Source: a virus
IMG/VR virus record: IMGVR_UViG_3300027365_000010
Location: 1 to 64,000 of that record
Length of the DNA stretch: 64,000 bases
Strand: one strand, 5' to 3'
The notes beneath the pieces are model-generated. The model had not been told where the DNA came from. It was given only the letters and a program-made list of their open reading frames with translations, and did no database searches. This document shows, in pieces, positions 24,876-33,311 of the stretch. Each line of letters begins with the position of its first letter. Position 1 is the first letter of the stretch. Both the position numbers and the translations under genes were made by a program.

Positions 24876-25196
24876 CTTTGTATGCAAGTATGAATTTATT
24901 TTACGAGTATTTAATAAAACCTTTTCTAAACGTATACGTTTATCTCTCTTTATCTTTTTAGATATTTCTTCTAAAACACCCATATCCTTTTTTGACACCG
25001 TAAAGAAGACTTCATTGTCGTTGGAACAATATATACATGATCCATTTACCCTTTTGAGCAAACAATCACGAACAATGTTGTACAATTCATTAACCCCATT
25101 GGACACAATGAAAGTCACATCTTTACTACAGTCATTAGATGACTCGATATATGTATTACGCTTAAAAAGAGTCTTTATATACTTATCGTCGTCCAT
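24867..25196 (-). CDS. Hypothetical protein
   Basis: 109 residues, rich in Lys and Asp with a basic C-terminal third (KKIKRDKRIRLEKVLL). It overlaps the metallophosphoesterase gene by 14 bases. Not recognised. Confidence 0.55.
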   Translation of the reverse strand: MDDDKYIKTLFKRNTYIESSNDCSKDVTFIVSNGVNELYNIVRDCLLKRVNGSCIYCSNDNEVFFTVSKKDMGVLEEISKKIKRDKRIRLEKVLLNTRKINSYLHTKKG

Positions 25197-25728
25197 TCTT
25201 TTTCTTCTCGCGTTCTAACATAAGCTCTTGGAAGCGTTTATGATTCTCAAGGAGCTTGTGTCTAGCAATTGGTCTATAGTTAGTATGTTCGACACATACG
25301 TTGATATAATGATCATCTGGCACGGTTTGAAAGTGCATATGACCATGAATATTTATACACCCACGCAATTCTTTTTCATGGATTGGTGCATGCGATAACC
25401 AAGACCCTTTATATTTAACCAATCCATGGATTTCATTAAATACTTCAGTAAGATCACTCATAGAAATTCGACGCTTTTTCTCGGTATCGTGATTTCCTAG
25501 AATAAGCTTTTTATTACCGGGTAGATATTTGACAACATCAAGATAATATGGGTCAAAAATAATATCCCCATGGAAAAACACAACATCGTTTTTACCAATC
25601 ATTTCTTTGTAGTTATTAATGATAGTCCATGAGCTTTGTGCCTCACTCTTAAAATTATGTTTTTCTCTGAACTTGGCAATGTTTTTATGTCCCAAATGCC
25701 AGTCAGAGGTATGGTAAACAAGACTCAC
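25183..25728 (-). CDS. Calcineurin-like metallophosphoesterase
   Basis: 181 residues. The full set of metal motifs is present: SDWHLGH, FFHGDII, GNHD, SHAPIH and HGHMH. The enzyme would hydrolyse phosphodiesters or phosphomonoesters with two metal ions; the compact size suits the phage/bacterial YfcE-like or nucleotide-phosphatase subset. Substrate unknown. Confidence 0.8.
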   Translation of the reverse strand: MSLVYHTSDWHLGHKNIAKFREKHNFKSEAQSSWTIINNYKEMIGKNDVVFFHGDIIFDPYYLDVVKYLPGNKKLILGNHDTEKKRRISMSDLTEVFNEIHGLVKYKGSWLSHAPIHEKELRGCINIHGHMHFQTVPDDHYINVCVEHTNYRPIARHKLLENHKRFQELMLEREKKKNGRR

Positions 25729-25731
25729 TCT

Positions 25732-26154
25732 TCACTCCATGTCTGAATATTTTCGTTTTTCGAGATATTGCAATACGGATATATCTCGCAATTCTTTATC
25801 ATTCCAGTTATAGCTGTCTGGAATACTCAAAATGTAAACAACCGTCCCAAACGCTTTCGCTCGTTCTAGTTCATCAACGGCATCTTCTGATGATTTTAGA
25901 TCCTCATATGATGAAAAATCCATAAACACTATCTCATCAGCCCACCGTATTAGTGCAGAAGAAATGGGAACTAGGGCATGAGTATCCAATACCCCACATG
26001 ATCTAGTATTATACCCATAATTTTTATGTAGCTCATTCGCCAATGTTGGTGAACGTAACATACCAACTGAACATACGCATAGAACCCGAGGCGCGTTTGA
26101 TTGATACGGATTATGTTGAGCCAAGTTTTCTGCAAACGATGGTGATGTGATCAT
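25732..26154 (-). CDS. Low-molecular-weight protein tyrosine phosphatase-like
   Basis: 140 residues from the ATG at 26154 with AAGGA upstream (a TTG two codons earlier is also in frame). VLCVCSVGMLRSPT holds the C-x5-R-S phosphate loop near residue 33, but within a C-S-V-G-M-L-R variant. The general-acid D-P pair of classic LMW-PTPs is not clear. It could be a phosphatase, an arsenate reductase-like protein or a catalytically altered member. Confidence 0.55.
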   Translation of the reverse strand: MITSPSFAENLAQHNPYQSNAPRVLCVCSVGMLRSPTLANELHKNYGYNTRSCGVLDTHALVPISSALIRWADEIVFMDFSSYEDLKSSEDAVDELERAKAFGTVVYILSIPDSYNWNDKELRDISVLQYLEKRKYSDME

Positions 26155-26163
26155 GTACAATCC

Positions 26164-26961
26164 TTAATATTCGATACCATTTTCTAGAGCATCATACAGT
26201 TGCTCTATGCAAAAATCTTCCTCAACATCATACCATAGCTTTTTATTAGTTTCAATAACATACTCGTCAATTTCATGAAGCTTCTTAGGTTCCATGTAAC
26301 GGCATCTATCACGTTGATTACTATTGAAACTTTCACTAACTCGCTTTCTAAGTTCGTCTATGGCTTCCTTATAGTATTGGATCTCTTGTGACATTTCGAA
26401 TTTAGTAAAATTATGGTTACCCAACTTCAATGCACGAAGATAGTCATATACCGTATTATCATAGATGCGATAATCATTTGTATAAAAGTTATCTTCAAAA
26501 ATCATTTTTGCAGCGTAGTAACAGCGTACTGCATGAGCAAAACGCTTTCCATTACCTTTGGAGTGTTTAATGTCTCGCCTAGCATAACCAAGAAACGAAC
26601 GTATGGTTGTGAAATTATAGAACCATGTCCTTCTATGCGACAAGAATTCAAGAACTGTTCCGTTACATTGATTTGTGTGAAGGGTTTCAAAATACGCAGT
26701 TGAATCACCAGTCATTAGATTCCTGACCAGCAACTGTAAAGTAGTAAAAATCGTGTCTCGTTCTTCAGTTGCATTCTGCAATGTATGATGTTGCCATAGG
26801 TAGGTATTGGCAAAGAAATCGTTTTGCATAACCACTGCAATATCATCGATGTCGGATTCATTTGTATCAAGAGCATAAATCTTCGAACCAAATTCAAAAC
26901 GATCAATGATACTGTCGTTTAAGACATTTATAATTTTTTCATCATTAATGTGTATATTCAT
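26164..26961 (-). CDS. Nucleotidyltransferase (RlaP/Pol-beta superfamily)
   Basis: 265 residues. FEFGSKIYALDTNESDIDDIAVV is the nucleotidyltransferase GS...S-D-x-D motif near residues 22-43, with both metal-binding Asp. A helical C-terminal domain contains H-A-V-R-C-Y-Y-A-A-K-M-I. RlaP-type members have been linked to RNA repair. A second, divergent member is at 31.4 kb. Confidence 0.7.
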   Translation of the reverse strand: MNIHINDEKIINVLNDSIIDRFEFGSKIYALDTNESDIDDIAVVMQNDFFANTYLWQHHTLQNATEERDTIFTTLQLLVRNLMTGDSTAYFETLHTNQCNGTVLEFLSHRRTWFYNFTTIRSFLGYARRDIKHSKGNGKRFAHAVRCYYAAKMIFEDNFYTNDYRIYDNTVYDYLRALKLGNHNFTKFEMSQEIQYYKEAIDELRKRVSESFNSNQRDRCRYMEPKKLHEIDEYVIETNKKLWYDVEEDFCIEQLYDALENGIEY

Positions 26962-27027
26962 ACATTTCCGTGTTTTTTCCTTTAATGTTTCGATCAGTAT
27001 AGCATAGTTTATGACAAATCTATACCC

Positions 27028-27056
27028 TTTAGACTATATTGAATGTATGGTATAAT
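27028..27056 (+). promoter_or_regulatory. Strong sigma-70 promoter with extended -10
   Basis: TTTAGA, 17-base spacer, TATAAT preceded by TG-G, 47 bases before the CheW-like gene. Confidence 0.7.
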
Positions 27057-27102
27057 AGATCTCACTCTAAATATAGAAGGTTTCTAGGAGGCAATACACA
27101 GA

Positions 27103-27519
27103 ATGCAACATCTTTCTTTCAAACTCAATGATATTCGCTTAACAGTGCCTCTCATGGATGTTAAGGAAATTATTACGTACAGAGAACCTACACGCTTCTT
27201 CTCGACTAATAGTTCAGTCGATGGAATGATTTATCTACGGGATACTGTTATTACAGTAATCAATCCCAAAGTCATTTTTAATATTTTTGATGATAAAATA
27301 CCGACACACATCATCATCTTAGAACTTGGACATGATACCTATTTGGGACTTGAGATTGATGAAATTACAGATATTATCAATGTTGAAGAATCAGAAAAAA
27401 CCGACACTGATGTTGTTTTAGGTAAAGGAGTTGAGTATATAGATTATGTCATTAACAAAGGTGAGGTAATCTACAATAACCTTTCAATGAAAAAATTAAG
27501 AGAAGACTTTTATGCCTAA
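27103..27519 (+). CDS. CheW-like chemotaxis coupling protein
   Basis: 138 residues spanning one CheW domain. The ordered features are MQHLSFKLNDIRLTVPLMDVKEII (opening strands and the V-x-E-I helix), DGMIYLRDTVITVINPK (the G-x-x-x-LR-x-x-x-x-x-x-x-NP motif common to CheW), IIILELGHDTYLGLEIDEI, and GVEYIDYVINKGEVIYNNLSMKKL. In bacteria CheW bridges chemoreceptors and the CheA kinase. A phage copy could bind receptors or CheA and alter motility or signalling; that is inference. AGGAGG precedes the ATG and the promoter is early type. Confidence 0.75.
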   Translation: MQHLSFKLNDIRLTVPLMDVKEIITYREPTRFFSTNSSVDGMIYLRDTVITVINPKVIFNIFDDKIPTHIIILELGHDTYLGLEIDEITDIINVEESEKTDTDVVLGKGVEYIDYVINKGEVIYNNLSMKKLREDFYA

Positions 27520-27979
27520 AAAGAATGTAAAGGTGGTTTATACGATAACCGATCATATTAATGGTCGTCTCGAAGCTATTAAACCTAGTAAAGGCTTTAT
27601 GACTGATGCTGAAAAACTCAAAATAGTTCGGGAATCACTTTGTTGTATTGTGATGAACCGATTTAACCGTGCATTAGCGAACGATACACATATTACAGTA
27701 GGAAGTGTTAAAATACTAAAGTTATATGCGGTTGATATCTACAGCTATCGCGATTGTGAGATTGTATCTGACAATCATAACAATAATACTTTATTTGGAT
27801 CTAATAGATTACAAATACATTCTGACAGTTTCTGTGTGAGCTTAGAATTCGACTCCGAAAAGTCTTACGGCCTTTTTAAGATTAAAAACGGGTTTGAAAA
27901 ATTGAAAAATAATTTAGGAACGCCATTTACAGGTCTTGGTATAGATAATACATGCACTGTCGAAGAATATAGAGAGTGA
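27512..27979 (+). CDS. Hypothetical protein, co-transcribed with the CheW-like gene
   Basis: 155 residues, overlapping the CheW-like gene by eight bases. A basic N-terminus (MPKKNVKVVYTITDHINGRLE) is followed by mixed alpha/beta sequence; no family recognised. The coupling suggests its function may be linked to the CheW-like protein. Confidence 0.55.
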   Translation: MPKKNVKVVYTITDHINGRLEAIKPSKGFMTDAEKLKIVRESLCCIVMNRFNRALANDTHITVGSVKILKLYAVDIYSYRDCEIVSDNHNNNTLFGSNRLQIHSDSFCVSLEFDSEKSYGLFKIKNGFEKLKNNLGTPFTGLGIDNTCTVEEYRE

Positions 27980-27993
27980 TATTCACTCTCTAT
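27969..27993. terminator. Convergent terminator
   Basis: ATAGAGAGTGA / TCACTCTCTAT, 11-bp stem with a three-base loop, followed by ATTTTTT, ends the CheW-like operon and the opposing gene. Confidence 0.8.
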
Positions 27994-28738
27994 TAATTTT
28001 TTCTAGATACGTTTTATATAATTGATATAAACGCTTCTTGAAAGCTTTATCATACTTTCCTTTCAAATCTGATAACATCTCCCCGCCATGCGTTTCCACT
28101 CTTATTAAAGATATAAAGTTATCAAACGAAGGATTTTTCGAAAATATGGACATTACACTTGGATCTTCAAAGACATGTTCAATCTCATGCATTATCTGGA
28201 TATAAAAGGCATTGTATTCATGTGGTGTGTCTATATACTTACCAGATTGTCTCAGCTTACGCTTTGTATCGATATACATTTCTTCATTATCACTATCAAC
28301 TGAATCCATAAAATGCACATATTCATGGACGAACACCTTTTTATACATATTGGTGAACATTTTATAAAAATCATTTATACTTATTAGATCTTCATCGTTA
28401 TTTTCATTGATGTATAAATGGATCTCATACTTAAATGTTGTCGTGTAACCATCGTTGATGCTGGTTGTGATCAATTTCCCTATTGTGTTTTTGGTAAGCT
28501 GATTTCGTGGAAGGACTCGGACACCGAGTGGATTATCTTTATAGGTAAGCTTGAATGTATACTTATACAGCTTTCTCAAAATATCCAAGTATGATTTCTC
28601 AAAATAATCAAATTCATCTAGACCAAGTAATTCTATATGGCCTTTGAATTCAATCATAAAATTATCAAATGCTTCACGGGCATTTGATAATTTCTTTTGA
28701 TCAGAGTCTATATCTTCAAAAAGTTGTTGTAATCTCAT
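27983..28738 (-). CDS. Putative internal head protein: HExxH metallopeptidase-like
   Basis: 251 residues. Tag MRLQQLFEDI. HEYVH lies at residues 138-142 in a helix (KVFVHEYVHFMDSV). A later HEYNAFYIQIMHEIEH segment offers further Glu/His ligands. Outside the tag and motif it differs from the 21 and 22.7 kb proteins, so the tag is conserved better than the enzyme. Zinc peptidase activity inferred. Confidence 0.6.
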   Translation of the reverse strand: MRLQQLFEDIDSDQKKLSNAREAFDNFMIEFKGHIELLGLDEFDYFEKSYLDILRKLYKYTFKLTYKDNPLGVRVLPRNQLTKNTIGKLITTSINDGYTTTFKYEIHLYINENNDEDLISINDFYKMFTNMYKKVFVHEYVHFMDSVDSDNEEMYIDTKRKLRQSGKYIDTPHEYNAFYIQIMHEIEHVFEDPSVMSIFSKNPSFDNFISLIRVETHGGEMLSDLKGKYDKAFKKRLYQLYKTYLEKINRE

Positions 28739-28760
28739 AAGTTTATAACCTGTATAAACT

Positions 28761-28768
28761 TATTTATC
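28761..28768 (-). promoter_or_regulatory. Late promoter variant (GATAAATA)
   Basis: Minus strand, one mismatch to the octamer, 23 bases before the HExxH gene. Confidence 0.5.
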
Positions 28769-28773
28769 CATTT

Positions 28774-29247
28774 CTAACATTTTGATTTACAGACTGCTTC
28801 CCAGATTTTACGACAATCGTCAAGTGCATCATGTGAACGCTTTTGATGCATCATGATTGTTATCATCGCTTCGAGTTGTGCATGTGTCTCACACAGAGTG
28901 TGTACACCATGAACATTCACATTGACATGAGGCTCAAGCTCAACGGTTTCGAATAAGCGAGATAACCAGAATCCATCAAATTCAGGCGCATCTGAATAGA
29001 CAATTATATCATCACCAAGTTTATTCAAGATTCGTCTAACCGCTAAGTCAGCGGGGATACCTTCTTGGTATAGGCGTTCTCGTGGGATTTTATGAATTTC
29101 TTCTGCATTTTCATCCCAATACGTCCATTCGTCTTCCGGCGTGATATAGAACGAGTCTTCCTCACCTGTCTTAGGATTCAACCATGCAACCTGAATAGGA
29201 TAAGAATCATCATGCAAACCACTTGCTTCGATATCTAGAATAACCAT
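28774..29247 (-). CDS. DnaQ-like DEDDh 3'-5' exonuclease
   Basis: 157 residues from the ATG at 29247 with AGGAG six bases upstream. ExoI is VILDIEASGL (D-x-E), ExoII is SDAPEFDGFW, and ExoIII is SHDALDDCRKI (H-x4-D): the complete DEDDh set. It could trim DNA or RNA ends; the size suits a stand-alone nuclease. Confidence 0.8.
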   Translation of the reverse strand: MVILDIEASGLHDDSYPIQVAWLNPKTGEEDSFYITPEDEWTYWDENAEEIHKIPRERLYQEGIPADLAVRRILNKLGDDIIVYSDAPEFDGFWLSRLFETVELEPHVNVNVHGVHTLCETHAQLEAMITIMMHQKRSHDALDDCRKIWEAVCKSKC

Positions 29248-29288
29248 GTATATCTCCTGTTGTAAGATGATGGTGTGTAAGCACACCA

Positions 29289-31190
29289 TCACTGCCCTGC
29301 CATAAAGTTATCAAATTGGACGGTTTGTTCAAGTACTGTGTAGACATCATCATACATAACACTACCATCATCGCTCATGAAAGACGCGGTAGTGATGATA
29401 TTTTTAATCTGTCTACCATTGATGTTATATTCAGATAGTGTCTCAATATCATCGTCAGTGATATTATGTGAAACATTATCCAATAGGTTCTTCCAAATTT
29501 TGAATTTCACTTTACTAACCGGCTTCGTATAATGAATGGCGAAAGTGATTCTAGATTTGAACGCTTCGTCAAACTCATTAGCACGATTGGAAGTCAAAAA
29601 CATTGTGCCTGAATAGTACTCAATGAGACGTAGAAATACTGCCACAATAGCATTACGCTCGATATTAGTGCTGTCTCGCTTTTCTAGTGCAACATCAGCT
29701 TCGTCTACTAATAGGGTCGCATTCCAACGCTCAGCGTATCTCAACGAAAGCTCCATTCCGTGTTCAAGTTCTTTCAAACTATCGAACTCACTTATATTGA
29801 TTTTATATAGAGGGCGTTCAAGAAGTTCTGAAATAGCTTCTGCTGTCAATGTTTTACCAGTCCCCGGTTCACCATGGAGAAGGAACACATTACCACCACC
29901 CTTAGAATCAATGAAGTCTATACTATTTTGATTATGTGATACACTGGATGAACAAATCTTACGAATAATATTCTTTTTAGTATTGTCCATCTGAAGCTTT
30001 TCAAAGGAGTCCTTTCGAAATTCAATTTTCTCGATATTATTTTTATCCCCAACGAACCACTTTTTCCTATTCAGATCGTAACATAGGATAGTATTCACCA
30101 AGCACAGCAAGTCGTCGTCAGAATAGTCACCGTTGGCTTCTGTTACTGACCTGAAATTCTTTGATTGGTTATTGCTGTTGCATATAACGTCGATGCCGTG
30201 AATTGCGTATAGATTATTAAACAGCTCCACGTCATTATAATACAGAGCTTGTGAGTCAACGATGACTCGGCCATTGACGAAAATATCACGAGGGGCCATA
30301 AGTCCGGCTTCCTGCGCTTCACCAACGTATTTAACATATCGTTCAGACGAACTGATATAGCTACGATTAGTATTAATACGTTCTTGAATATCACTATCAT
30401 TAACAGGCTTGAACGGTAGTGTAGAAACGTTATATCGCTCTTTTAGTGGAATAGCAGTATGGACCTTAGCCCTGTTCAATTTTCCATCCTTTTCTACGTT
30501 ACATGGCACAGTCAGTAGCAGATATGGAGACTGCGCAAAGGGGAGTACAACATCTACCTCAACAGTTGATGTCCCAAGCTTACCATTTGTGAAAATATCA
30601 CAGTCAGTAAGATAGAGTACGTCATCATTTGTTCTCAAACTTTGAAAATACGTATACAGATTTACTAAGGATACGGTATCCTTGTCAAAAATATCTTTCA
30701 CAATATCTGTATTATTGTTCGTATAAGTTTTCACGAAATCCACAACGTCTTGATCGTCACCATATTCAAATACGCTCATGGACATTACTTCGTCGAAATG
30801 CTCTTTAAGAAAGTCGCTATTTACCGCGACAATGGTATCATGTTCATCATGTCTATTAAAAATAAAATATGAGTCCTCGGACTGTTTCTTTTTAATAGTA
30901 GGAAGGCGCTTAGACATAGGTTTCGTAAATCCTTCATCAGTAAAACAATACCATGTCGTACTAATGTCTCCATGAGTAAAGTTTACCTTATCTACGAAAG
31001 GTACATAACCTTCACATGAATATCTATCCATCATAGATTCATCAAATTCTTCAGGGAGATCGACATCCAAAATAAGATTATTGAATATGTTATTCATTAC
31101 AGTTTTTTGTTCTGATGTACAAGTTTTTCTTTTTATTGATTTGGTCATAGATTTCGCTTCACATTTAACAGGTTCGATTTTGGGACTCAC
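29289..31190 (-). CDS. AAA+ ATPase with a large N-terminal domain
   Basis: 633 residues. Starts at GTG with AAGGAG eight bases before. About the first 420 residues are an unrecognised domain. Then come Walker A HGEPGTGKT near 439, Walker B TLLVDEAD near 496, sensor 1 LTSNR and an arginine-finger region (EAFKSRI). This is a classic AAA module, of the BCS1/FtsH-like type, as used to remodel proteins or complexes. The large N-terminal domain presumably selects the substrate. Confidence 0.7.
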   Translation of the reverse strand: MSPKIEPVKCEAKSMTKSIKRKTCTSEQKTVMNNIFNNLILDVDLPEEFDESMMDRYSCEGYVPFVDKVNFTHGDISTTWYCFTDEGFTKPMSKRLPTIKKKQSEDSYFIFNRHDEHDTIVAVNSDFLKEHFDEVMSMSVFEYGDDQDVVDFVKTYTNNNTDIVKDIFDKDTVSLVNLYTYFQSLRTNDDVLYLTDCDIFTNGKLGTSTVEVDVVLPFAQSPYLLLTVPCNVEKDGKLNRAKVHTAIPLKERYNVSTLPFKPVNDSDIQERINTNRSYISSSERYVKYVGEAQEAGLMAPRDIFVNGRVIVDSQALYYNDVELFNNLYAIHGIDVICNSNNQSKNFRSVTEANGDYSDDDLLCLVNTILCYDLNRKKWFVGDKNNIEKIEFRKDSFEKLQMDNTKKNIIRKICSSSVSHNQNSIDFIDSKGGGNVFLLHGEPGTGKTLTAEAISELLERPLYKINISEFDSLKELEHGMELSLRYAERWNATLLVDEADVALEKRDSTNIERNAIVAVFLRLIEYYSGTMFLTSNRANEFDEAFKSRITFAIHYTKPVSKVKFKIWKNLLDNVSHNITDDDIETLSEYNINGRQIKNIITTASFMSDDGSVMYDDVYTVLEQTVQFDNFMAGQ

Positions 31191-31201
31191 AATTATACTC
31201 C

Positions 31202-31429
31202 TTAATTAGATAGTTCTAGTTCAACAACATGGTAATCGCCTGATACATCATCAATTAGTACATATTTGCCTTGACTAACAACACTACTGACTAGCTTCTC
31301 AAGCGACGTGTTCGAATAGATAGGGAAGTTCATAGAGTAAACTTCATCTATCGTCCCATGATTCCTATACTTCCACTCAGTGGAAGCATTTGGATACCAT
31401 GAGTATACAACTGGAAGATGCTTATTCAT
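31202..31429 (-). CDS. Small hypothetical protein
   Basis: 75 residues, beta-rich (VYSWYPN, then KYVLIDDVSGDYHVVELEL). It overlaps the nucleotidyltransferase gene by four bases. Not recognised. Confidence 0.55.
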   Translation of the reverse strand: MNKHLPVVYSWYPNASTEWKYRNHGTIDEVYSMNFPIYSNTSLEKLVSSVVSQGKYVLIDDVSGDYHVVELELSN

Positions 31430-32313
31430 TTTATCACCCTATTGGTAATTTGTTTAATTTCTTGCAATGCCTGTTCGAACTTATCCACACTACGAACATC
31501 ATCAGCGCTTACAGTACCATAAAATTCTTCTAGACAATCCAATAGTAGTTGCTTGATTTTAGCCTCATCCGCTGTATGTTGTAAAGTCGATTTGGCATAA
31601 AGTTCGTCAAGAGTTTTTTCTTTTCGCTTGAAGAAATCCTCAATTTCTTCAATACTCCAATCACCGCGTCGTACAGACTTCAGCATTTCACGATGTGCCA
31701 TAGGATCGAAATCACCATGGACCAGAATATCTTCAACTTGGTTGATTAATCGAATGATATGATATCCAAATTTAACATCGTAGCCATATTTTTCAACCAG
31801 TTCTTTGCGCATACCTTTACTTTCTTTATGTCTTAGTTTTTTCATTTGCGCATATGCATAACCGCGATATCGATGCCATGCGCCTTTATGAAGGAACATG
31901 TGGCGGCTATCTTTAACCATATCACCAATTTTTGTACTATGTGTTACAGATTGTTGGCGAGTGAACAAAGAGTCTAACATGTTCGGGTTATTGTCCATAA
32001 GCAATGTAAAGTACGTCACAATACTGAAAATATTCAAGTCTATTTCTTTATCATATGCATTGATATGATGCTTTTGGTACTGCTTGAATGTTTCTGGACC
32101 TTTTTTACCAAAATTATAGATGTATCCTGCGGTATGTGGGAATACAATTCTCTTTGGTGGGATAGTAAACGCATAAATGTCTAGATCGGAATCGTCATTA
32201 GAAACACCATACGCTTGGCTTCCCATAATAGTTTCATATTGAACGTTTTCTAAAATATAAGGTTCAATATTCGTCACAATTTTGTCTCGATACAATCTCT
32301 GACTGTAATTCAT
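31426..32313 (-). CDS. Nucleotidyltransferase (RlaP/Pol-beta superfamily)
   Basis: 295 residues. MGSQAYGVSNDDSDLDIYAF near residues 30-49 is the GS...D-S-D-L-D catalytic motif, followed by HHINAYDKEIDLNIFSI (the third acidic position D-L-N). The helical domain RGYAYAQMKKL and GYHIIRLI then matches the RlaP type. It differs in sequence from the 26 kb protein but shares its layout. Probably attaches a nucleotide to an RNA or nucleotide substrate. Confidence 0.8.
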   Translation of the reverse strand: MNYSQRLYRDKIVTNIEPYILENVQYETIMGSQAYGVSNDDSDLDIYAFTIPPKRIVFPHTAGYIYNFGKKGPETFKQYQKHHINAYDKEIDLNIFSIVTYFTLLMDNNPNMLDSLFTRQQSVTHSTKIGDMVKDSRHMFLHKGAWHRYRGYAYAQMKKLRHKESKGMRKELVEKYGYDVKFGYHIIRLINQVEDILVHGDFDPMAHREMLKSVRRGDWSIEEIEDFFKRKEKTLDELYAKSTLQHTADEAKIKQLLLDCLEEFYGTVSADDVRSVDKFEQALQEIKQITNRVIK

Positions 32314-32315
32314 TA

Positions 32316-33215
32316 TTAAACTCCGTGCTTTAATTTCATTTTGTTTATGAAATCTGAAAATCTTCTGTCATTAAAAATTTCACTAGGTATATCCCAAGGT
32401 GTATAATACGCGCTATTACACTTACAAAACTTAACGTAATTATCCCCGGTTTCTAGGGACGCTTTAAAAACCCTAATTTGGCCATAGAATGTTTTTCCTC
32501 TAAGGTCTAATGCAATAGAATATGGAGATATGCCATTTTTCTTTACGAAAGTAACCATAACATCCACATCCTCATCTGTCCAACCTTTGGATTCAATTCT
32601 GTTTTTACCAAATAGAATATTGTACTTGGAATACAGTGACTGTATATTGCCATACCACACAGATTGCTCTGTGCGACTGGGGAAGTGATGAAAATATTCT
32701 CTCGGATTCCTTACATACGAGCTATTCCAAAAATGACGCTTCAGTTCTTGTCGGTCCTCTTTACTTACATTTTGAAAAAAATTAAACTTTTCAGCAAACG
32801 TCTCAAGCGCTATATCGGAGGTATTGTTAGTAACGATCCATGATATCAAACATTTGGTTGTCTCAATATCGTATGTTTCTAACATGGCTATTCTTACAGG
32901 ATATTCTATTCGACCAGTAGATAGAATGTAATTAAGTAGTGTCAAATCTTTGTTCTTAAAATAAAGATGAAAACACGGTTCATAATTAAATAGCTGAATT
33001 TTCATATGAAATGGCAGTGCATCAAGCTCTAATGAAAAATCATAAAATGCCTGTTGATACAATTCATTCATTATGTAAACAGTGGAATTTTCATTCACAC
33101 TCATTGGTATACTATACCTAAGAACCGATTCTGGTATAGACTGTAAATATTCGACTATGGCCTCATCACTAACAGGATACCCAAAGAGTGTTGCGTTGCT
33201 TCTATAATTTTCCAC
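32316..33215 (-). CDS. Hypothetical protein
   Basis: 299 residues, helical with many aromatic residues; a short C-terminal region (GKTFYGQIRVFKASLE) may be a small beta domain. No signal peptide or membrane segment. First gene of the operon ending at the AAA+ gene. Not recognised. Confidence 0.55.
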   Translation of the reverse strand: MENYRSNATLFGYPVSDEAIVEYLQSIPESVLRYSIPMSVNENSTVYIMNELYQQAFYDFSLELDALPFHMKIQLFNYEPCFHLYFKNKDLTLLNYILSTGRIEYPVRIAMLETYDIETTKCLISWIVTNNTSDIALETFAEKFNFFQNVSKEDRQELKRHFWNSSYVRNPREYFHHFPSRTEQSVWYGNIQSLYSKYNILFGKNRIESKGWTDEDVDVMVTFVKKNGISPYSIALDLRGKTFYGQIRVFKASLETGDNYVKFCKCNSAYYTPWDIPSEIFNDRRFSDFINKMKLKHGV

Positions 33216-33274
33216 TACTATACCTCCTGTGCTATATTCTAACGATGATGGAGGCTGTTGTCAACTAAGATAAT

Positions 33275-33296
33275 TAACGGCGCATACGCGCCGTTA
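33275..33296. terminator. Hairpin downstream of the ribonucleotide reductase gene
   Basis: TAACGGCGC / GCGCCGTTA, 9-bp GC-rich stem with a four-base loop, just past the stop of the reductase gene. The T-run is poor, so it may be a weak terminator. Confidence 0.6.
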
Positions 33297-33311
33297 GTCT
33301 AAGGTTCATGA

